Of a DNA stretch of 64,000 nt, positions 57,529 to 64,000 are shown piece after piece. The translations under genes and the position numbers were made by a program. Positions within the stretch are counted from its first letter, which is position 1. Every line of letters starts with the position of its first letter. The notes beneath the pieces were generated by a model. The model saw only the letters and a program-made list of their open reading frames with translations, had not been told where the DNA came from and did not search any database. This DNA is from Durusdinium trenchii (taxonomy: Eukaryota; Sar; Dinophyceae; Suessiales; Symbiodiniaceae). The DNA lies in assembly GCA_963970005.1 (NCBI GenBank), contig CAXAMN010006524.1, positions 98,381 to 162,380 on the forward strand, given 5' to 3'.

Positions 57529-57544
57529 CTTGAGCCAAAATGGC
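57529..57544 (-). other. Relict dinoflagellate spliced leader
   Basis: The minus strand reads GCCATTTTGGCTCAAG, an exact match to the last 16 bases of the conserved 22-nt dinoflagellate spliced leader (established knowledge), 56 bp before the ATG at 57473. Such genomic relicts arise when a trans-spliced mRNA is reverse transcribed and reinserted. Confidence 0.85.
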
Positions 57545-58077
57545 ATTGAACAATGCCATCTTGACCAACCACCTGAAATCAATCGATCGAACGAATGCTG
57601 AATGAACCTCGAATTGACCTACTCATCCCAGACCTACCAACCGAAGATGAGTCACCATATACTCCCCGAAAGTATCATGGAAGTGAAAGTGGAAAATGGC
57701 GCCTTGGATGATCATTTTCCTCTGCTAACAGGTGGTTGTCCACTTCATGTTAGTGACTCGGAGTGTCTTTCTCATGACATGAATTCATTGCGCCACCTAG
57801 TCCCCACAAGGAAAGGGTGACACAACTCCATGCCCATCATGGGAGCATGCTCCCGGAACGTGATGAAAAGCACCACCACCCACTGCCTTCTGTGGTCTTC
57901 CGCTGCCGAACATGACCTTTGAAGAACATCTGCCAACGCTCTGGTGGTTCTTCTAGCCGCCAAATTCTCCCAACCAGGCAGCAACACTCAGAACACACCT
58001 GGCTACCATGGCCTTTCAAGGGATCCACCCACCCCCACCCACCCCCACCGACGGCAGGCACAAGGCAAGCGACACAG

Positions 58078-59101
58078 GGAATGTCCTGAGGCTCCACTTC
58101 CGCCTCAAGGGCAGCCTCCAGCGCCACCAAGTAGCGCGTGCTGTCGCGCGACTTGAAGGCCTACAAAGAATAGCAAACGATTTGTTTCGCTGCCAATCCA
58201 TGTTGGATTTCCTCAACTAAAGCGACAGTATCTCTAAGATTCACCCACATGGAGGCAGGATGCAAATCCTGTTCTTGTAGCATCTCAGAAATGTCAATCC
58301 TACCTGGAGTAACTCCTCTTTGGCCAAGTCCTGCTTTGAGACCACGGCCTCACAATCTCGCTGGGCCTGGCCGAAAACGGCCGAAAAGGGTCCTTGAGAG
58401 GTGGATGTGTGGGGGGATGTCTCTTGAAACACTCTTCAGACAAAGCCCGGTTTTTGGAAACGATGGATGGCCGCTGCAAGTAGCAAAATGGGTTTGGAAC
58501 TCTTTGACCCACTCCGGCACTGGAGTGGCGGTGAAGAATCTGACGAGGGTGAAGGGCCAATGGCCATCTGCAGCATCCATGAACCCATTTAGACTTCGAG
58601 GTTTGTTGGTGGAACCGGGCAAACTATAATGAGCGATGGATGTCTGAATGGGATGGTGAGATACAAGACTCATCCAAACATGACATCCAAAGCCTAGTGG
58701 ACTATGGATCTGGCTCTCGTTCTGCGGAGATCTCTCAAAGCACATCCATCCGTCATCATCCATAAACCATCCTGACAGGAATAAAGGATAATAAAGGTTT
58801 ACGTTGCAGTTGAGAAAACTGATTGGTGTGCTCAAAGCACCAACTGATTGGTGTGCTCAAAGCACCAACCAACCTCCTTTCCTCTTCACCCAACGATCCC
58901 TTTCATCTACAAGTGCAACAGTTCCGTCAACCTCTTCTCTTGGAATGTGAAGAGAAGCATAATGGTGTATACCTATTGCTCGTCCCCCATGACCAGGGTG
59001 GCTCCAGTGCCCCATGCGCCCTATTCGCCGCCGGCCCCAGCGCCCCACCTTTTCTCGGTACTGGCGCAAGGCTTCCCAGAGCTCGGCGCCCTCCCGGTGT
59101 C
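58078..59101 (-). CDS. Exons of an unknown helical protein
   Basis: Three short minus-strand pieces with good splice sites and phase 0 junctions: about 59101-59054 (REGAELWEALRQYREK, donor AAG|GTGGGG); 58369-58307 after CGGCCAG (AQRDCEAVVSKQDLAKEELL, donor CAG|GTAGGA); 58166 to about 58080 after TTCTTTGTAG (AFKSRDSTRYLVALEAALEA, EVEPQ, GA donor CAG|GACATT). Together they read as continuous amphipathic helix, possibly coiled coil. No family recognised; other exons surely lie between and around them. Confidence 0.45.
58819..58868. repeat. 25-bp tandem duplication, each unit a hairpin
   Basis: Two identical units CTGATTGGTGTGCTC + AAAGCACCAA; within each, TTGGTG(TG)CT pairs with AGCACCAA. Confidence 0.9.
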
Positions 59102-60029
59102 TGAGCCCATACGGAGGGTGGGTCTAGGGACACATTCCCATACCTGCCTTGAATCCGCTTACTTGTAAACCTCTACAAACATGGAGAGCATCAAGCCATT
59201 CAGAACATCTTTCCATGGGGAGCCCTTTGAGACCAATTTGAGACCCTCGATGCCCGAGTTTGATGTTGGGAGAGTACTAGTAGCGGAGTCTAGAAAAATC
59301 TGGGCGCTTGGAGGATCCTTTTCAGCGCATTTGGATCGACCTTTGCAACAGCTCTGCCAGAAAGAATGGGACTTCGTACCACAAAAGCCCAAAAGAGCTC
59401 TAATGGTGGGGGATGAAAATCCGTTTGGTCAGCTCCGTCCGCCGTGTCAACGTCCTTTGCGAGTTACGGCGGACGGAGTGGATCTCCCAGTTAGGCCATG
59501 TGTCTCGGTTTCAGCACATCTGTAACATGGACTCGCTCTGCAGGTGTTCTTTTGTCTGTGTCTCTTGTTTGTGCTTTCCAAACGTTGGTCTCGAATGTCT
59601 TGAAACCAAGCAGTCCGATGCCATGATAGTGTCGGGGGAGTGTGCAACCCCAACCGAAAATGCGAAACTTGTCCTGAGGCAAAATGACTGTAGTCTTGAA
59701 CAACGCCTGCAGTGAACATCTATGCTCATTCTGCCCATGAACAGGAGGAACATGTGATACTGATTGACATACTTCAGAACATCTTCTAGGAGTCTTTGTG
59801 CTTTTGACATCCCTTTTTCCTGGAAGCCCGAGACACCAGCCTATGGGCAGGTCTTTCGACCCTTAAATCGAGTTCATCTGTCTTCAACTCGGGGCCAATT
59901 GATCCAATGACCACCAGTCCACCAGCAGCCACATCTGCCGCTGCCCTGCTGCCCGCATCAAAAGGCCCACGCACGAACGGCCAGACCCTCACCCCCACAA
60001 CGAACCCTTTTCCAGATCAATGATGTCAT

Positions 60030-60106
60030 TTGGGAATAATAGGGGGATCGGTTTGGTACCAAAAAAGATATTGCATACACTTAAGGGTTTCCCGTCTATC
60101 AACCAA
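60030..60106. repeat. Small TIR element, AATAGAGGGA family, copy 2
   Basis: 77 bp beginning TTGGGAATAATAGGGGGATC and ending in the complement of TTGGTTGATAGACGGGAAA. Confidence 0.65.
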
Positions 60107-60525
60107 CCAATGGTACAAGGCCAAGGGCCTGAATCGGATGCACCTCGTGCTGCAACTTCAAGGAGGTGCGTCGATGTCGCTCCGCTGTCCTGGGCGTTCC
60201 AAGAAAAAGGAGAAGAAGTCCGGGAGGATGGTTCACGCGCTCGTCCCGCAAAGCTCCTTCTACCACATGGTTTTTGGGTGTGCCGTCCCGCGGCTGTCCC
60301 CAAGTGCTGTTCACGTCCCAAAAACCGGGTGAGTCAGAGAGTCAGGGCCAGCGGTCGGTGCTGTCGCTTCATAGCAGTTCAATTGACGGAGGCCCCTTAC
60401 AAAGGTCCCATGTGTTTCAGATAAGAAAGCTGTCTCAAAAACAAGCTTGAAAGAGACCTCACTTCGTAGGGAGTTTCACCTTGATTTCTTGAGATATGCA
60501 TCTTTTAGACTTTTGCTTTGTAATT

Positions 60526-60542
60526 GGCTGTGGGTCAAAACC
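60526..60542. repeat. GGCTGTGGG-family end fragment
   Basis: GGCTGTGGGTCAAAACC, identical to the first 17 bases of the elements at 38157 and 38798; the rest is absent or too diverged. Confidence 0.5.
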
Positions 60543-60672
60543 TCACCCTGCAATCCATGGAAGCTTGACATCCCCTAAAAGAAGGAGCGTCCATCTGATT
60601 TGCATCTGTTGATGGAATCTGTGGTTCACCAGGGAGATAGCCAATTGTTTCTTGTTCCAAATTGGATCAGGT

Positions 60673-60770
60673 ACTAGTAGCTTCTTGCTCCTAGTAGTAT
60701 GGCCTGGAGCTACGTTCGTAGCTTCTTGCTCCTAGCGATGCCCTTTGTTCCTGGTAGCTTCTTGCTACTT
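60673..60770 (+). repeat. TAGC-module array
   Basis: ACTAGTAGCTTCTTGCTCC, TAGTAGTATGGCCTGGAGC, GTAGCTTCTTGCTCCTAGC, GATGCCCTTTGTTCCTG modules. Confidence 0.85.
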
Positions 60771-62601
60771 AGTCCACTAAGATCAGTCCGTCTCTCTTTC
60801 AGAAAGTCACTCAGTCACTCTGAGATCCACACACGGATGCCGCCTGAGACAGGTCCAGGTCGACCAGGCGATCAGCTCGCACAAACGGACACCCAGCCAT
60901 TAGTGCTACAAAGATGAATTATAAATGAAATATAAATGCCTTAGATGAATTAGAAATGAAACAAGCCCATGGAAAAGACTATTCGCACAAAATGCTTCAA
61001 CTGTTACATGAATGATGGACATGTCCAGTGCTTGTCTCAGTAGAAGCTGGCATCGACTAGCGCATCGACTTGTAAGGCTGCACCGTTGGGGAGTTTCCCG
61101 CAAGATGGCTAACCAATTGAAGCATTCATATCTACTGGGCTAGTTGAACCACGTGTTACCCGCTGTTACTCACCTGGACGCAGGCCCGTCACCAAGCAGA
61201 GCACAAGGCTGTTGATCACCCAATTTCTAGACTGCGTAAGATATGCGGAGGACGAACCATTGGACTTTGAATGAGCACTTGCAAAGTGGAGCACTTGCAG
61301 GTGTATTGCTCGGAGACGAAAACCCCCTGTTCGATCCCAAATCGACTTGGACCTTTGGTCTGCCCGCGAGAAAGGGGCGATTGGGGGGCCGGGGGTCTCC
61401 CCGGAGATCATAGATCTGCATACTTGCTTGGCTAGTGGAATATAGGATTGCATCCGCCCGTGCATCCGCCGTGCAGAAAAGCGCCTCTCGCGGGGGGGCG
61501 CTCTTTGGCCTCAAGAGGAAGCAAGTGACATATGAATCACCAAAGGAAACATCTTGTGGGGGTGTATTGCAATAAGCAGACCTCCTAAAGACTCTGGGAA
61601 GAAAAAACATGGTTCCGCTAGATGGCAGGGACAAAGGGAGTCTCCACAATTCATTCATTTGGTTACCACGCTTCTAGAAATCATCTGGTCCGTATAGCTC
61701 CTGCCACACCCCCACGAGAATCATCTGCTTGCTGTTTCTGCCGAGCAAACTCTTTAACACCAAACACGCCCCCGAGCTGTCTCGTCACAGCATGCTGGGA
61801 TTCCACACCTGCGCTGCCTGAGCCTTACATGCTGAGGATGTGAGTCACATTGTTGGAGAAAAAACTTCGACATAGGACCTGCTCGCACTTTTCCTTCTAC
61901 ACATGCCTATCGTGCGTTTCCACATTTATGGGAGGGTATGCCTGTCTCAGGACATGTGCTTACGACTGCTCACACAAGGTGACAGGATGCTATCAGGTAG
62001 TTTGACTTCAGAAGAAACGTTCGATGAGGTGCTTGCTTTTCGGTCCAAGGGCTAAAAAAAGGGCCGCTTGCTTCCAACACGAATTTGTTTTGTGTTCGGA
62101 AAGCGAGTGTTCGAGGAGCTTTGACAAATCTGGCCATCTTTGGCTCCTCTTGGGCATCTTTGTACCCAGTAAGTGACACGGCATACACATCAAAATTCCT
62201 GCCCCCTTTGATCCCAACTTGTACCACCTGCCAGAAACACATCGCCTCTGACTCTGGTTGATTGAGTGTCCTGGGAATCGAAAGGGCCTCCACTGGCCTC
62301 CACTCAGGAAAAGGCCTCCATCTTGGAAGCTCTTTCCAGGCTACTCAGTAAGGGTGGCAGCTGCACTACACGGCCCGACGCCGCACACGCCTGAAGACAC
62401 CAGGATGTCGCGGGGCATGGGCCATGAGTGGAGATAGATTGAAAAAGCCTCCCAATGCAAGGGCGGTAGCTGTCTGGAAAATCCCTTAATTACCTGACAG
62501 CTGCTCCCAACGTTGGCCACAGTGGTGGGAACAAACCTATCAGTCTTACGAAGTCATAGGAAGAACGTCCTGGATCGTATCTGATGCAAGTCATGTTCAG
62601 G

Positions 62602-62659
62602 GAGGGACCCCAATTTCGCGAAAGTCCGCAGAGGGACCCCAATTTCGCGAAAGTCCACA
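62602..62659. repeat. 29-bp tandem duplication
   Basis: Two units beginning GAGGGACCCCAATTTCGCG with AAAGTCC(G/A)CA; one base differs. Confidence 0.9.
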
Positions 62660-63262
62660 GCCGGCAGAGTTGGCATCCTGTCCCATGCCCAGCCTCCAGC
62701 GTCAGGCTTCTTGCCATGGCACCATTGCAAGATTCACAAAGAAACAATGCCCAGCACCAGGCCATTGCCTTCGGCTCTCAGTCAATAGGAAGGTTTGTAG
62801 TCTTCGGGTGGTAGGCAAGCAGTGGGATAAGAGTTTGAAGCGAGTCCTTTCTCCAAAAAGGAGCTTTGTTGGCCAGAAAGCTGAAAGCACACCGGCAGCA
62901 AACCGGTACTCCAACACTTGCATACCAGAGATATATGATGATGTATGGGCCTCGCATCTCTGGGTGCGACCAAGGTGTCATGTCAAAAGTAGGCCTCACT
63001 TCACACCCAACAGGGGTGTCAACATGTCTGTTGAAAGCCTTCAAACCAACACAGGAGCCAGGGGCTCTCCCGTTGGACGTCGCGTCCTTCTGCGCTCGGA
63101 ACATCGGTCGAAAGCAGGGTGTCCAAACCGGTGAAGCTCAGCAAGGGTCCCTTGACTGAGCCCGCGCCAAGCTCACTGTCAACACAACAAAAACATGTCA
63201 TTGACACCAAAATCGGGGGTTAGAAACTGATCCACCACCCCACCACCTCCCTTGCAGCGCAC

Positions 63263-63956
63263 CTTTGCGGCCGCTTCCACTGCCCCGCTCCGAGCCATCC
63301 CATCGCCCCGCTGCGCCAGCGCCAGCGCCACGCGCCAACGCCAGGCGCGCGCGCCGGCAGCGCAGGCGGCACCGAAGCTTCGGAGCTCCTGGACGCAACA
63401 AACGGCAACACAAGGGACGCTACTAGGAACAAGAAGCTACTAGGGGCTCCTGGCATCGCTACTAGGAGCAAGGACGCTACTAGGGGCTCCTGGCTGTACT
63501 GCTAGGAACAAGGACGCTACTTCAAGCAAAGGGCATCGCTAGGAACGGAGCAAGGACGCTACTAGGAGTCAGTCTGGCCGCATTTCTTTTGGGAGGATGT
63601 GGGCTGTCCCAAGCTTGCATGACCCAAGGAGGTAACTCCTTGGAACAAGCGAAAGGAAAAAAAGGATGTGGGCTGGAATGCGCATAAGCCCAAGATGCTC
63701 CCTTAGAGGAATCAATCCTGAAAAACTTCTGGGCTGTATGAGCCGACGATGGACAAAGAGCTTCTGTGGCCAGAGTCAGCTGGTAGTAGATGTCCAATGT
63801 AGTGAAACCTATCAGGCGGATACACCTAAAGTTTGAGGTGCAGGAGCGTCGCAACATGCAGGTCTCTCCGTCCTGGTCCACCAGAGCTTTTGGCATGCTC
63901 CAAAGCGACAGCATTGCCTGCTGCCACTGCTGCCCCTTTTCGCAGGCGCTGATCAC
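63263..63956 (-). CDS. Pentatricopeptide-repeat (PPR) protein gene, two exons, truncated by window end
   Basis: Exon 63956-63873 follows acceptor GCTTGCTTAG and reads VISACEKGQQWQQAMLSLWS then MPKALVDQ, the typical dinoflagellate PPR repeat ISACEKG-QW-A. It ends at a GA donor CAG|GACGGA in phase 0. Exon 63388-63263 follows GCGTCCAG and reads ELRSFGAACAAGARAWRW, RVALALAQRGDG and RSGAVEAAAK, ending AAG|GTGCGC; it continues the two-helix repeat in a diverged, Ala-rich form. PPR proteins bind organellar RNA, and dinoflagellates have hundreds. The N-terminal part is beyond the window; downstream exons were not found. Confidence 0.65.
63417..63565 (-). repeat. TAGC-module array
   Basis: On the minus strand: GTAGCGTCCTTGCTCC, GCGATGCCCTTTGCTT, GAAGTAGCGTCCTTGTTCC, AGCCAGGAGCCCCTAGTAGC modules. 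It lies in the intron between the two PPR exons. Confidence 0.85.
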
Positions 63957-64000
63957 CTAAGCAAGCAAGTTGAAGACGTTCAGTGTCCACGACTTGCACT

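Larger units (their letters stand above)
49405..57544 (-). mobile_element. Element 2: YR retroelement with methyltransferase-like domain
   Basis: On the minus strand from 57544 to 49405: a spliced-leader relict, a 620-codon ORF, a tyrosine recombinase with one in-frame TGA, a Gag-like ORF with a CCCH finger, then a polyprotein with a cytosine-methyltransferase-like domain, a reverse transcriptase with FYDD and an RNase H with TDGS. Spacers of 150-430 bp separate the first three units. Gag and polyprotein are in the same frame, parted only by a TGA. Several one-base shifts break the polyprotein, so this copy is probably inactive though recent. No terminal repeats were recognised. The 620-codon ORF may or may not belong to the element. 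Confidence 0.7.
59110..63260. other. Gene-poor stretch
   Basis: No supported gene. It contains a TIR element (60030), a TIR-end fragment (60526), a TAGC-module array (60673) and a tandem duplication (62602). A minus frame at 62293-61970 has mild coding character but no motif. Confidence 0.35.

Noticed and set aside
49405-57544. LTR retrotransposon interpretation of element 2
   Set aside because: No LTR-like direct repeats, protease or DDE integrase seen; a tyrosine recombinase is present.
1-64000. CRISPR array, bacterial promoters, operons, riboswitches
   Set aside because: No spaced direct repeats and no prokaryotic signals; the gene structure is eukaryotic with introns.

Overview
The window looks like nuclear DNA of a dinoflagellate, most likely a Symbiodiniaceae-type genome. 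The evidence is: many very small exons with mixed GT, GC and GA 5' splice sites and mostly AG|G 3' sites; a relict of the dinoflagellate spliced leader (16 exact bases) upstream of an intronless ORF; two tyrosine-recombinase (YR) retroelements of the kind common in these genomes; pentatricopeptide (PPR) and multi-pass membrane proteins of dinoflagellate type; and a background rich in small repeats. Every gene-like feature I can support lies on the minus strand, as expected of a unidirectional dinoflagellate gene cluster. No CRISPR array, tRNA or rRNA gene, or bacterial operon was seen.

Layout. 51-5384: a decayed YR retroelement (element 1) with a long membrane-type first ORF, a CCCH-finger Gag remnant, half a reverse transcriptase (RT) and a frameshifted YR. 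5395-17585: one host gene for a multi-pass membrane protein, about ten small exons recovered by phase matching. Its intron between exons ending 16536 and starting 9458 holds a 6.6-kb element (9596-16241) with 1.1-1.4-kb terminal inverted repeats, minisatellites, a palindromic CCTAGG satellite and a probable small intron-containing cargo gene (14033-14672). 21960-22824: ankyrin-repeat exons. 25883-31324: a short-chain dehydrogenase/reductase (retinol dehydrogenase 8 / 17-beta-HSD1 type), eight exons. 32510-33198: a long CTA/CTT trinucleotide tract. 33200-45600: mostly gene-poor repeat sequence. 46886-48549: a von Willebrand A (vWA) domain gene, five exons. 49405-57544: a second retroelement (element 2) in the order 620-aa ORF, YR, CCCH Gag, cytosine-methyltransferase-like domain, RT with FYDD motif, RNase H. 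58078-59101: helical-protein exons. 63263-63956: two PPR exons, cut by the window end.

The host genes look unrelated to each other. The most notable points are the composite inverted-repeat element with its cargo gene inside a host intron, the spliced-leader relict at the head of element 2, the domain order of element 2 with a methyltransferase-like module, two in-frame TGA codons that interrupt otherwise continuous frames there, and several families of tiny hairpin or inverted-repeat elements. Exon models were built by hand from frame, splice dinucleotides, phase and remembered family patterns. They are not alignments.
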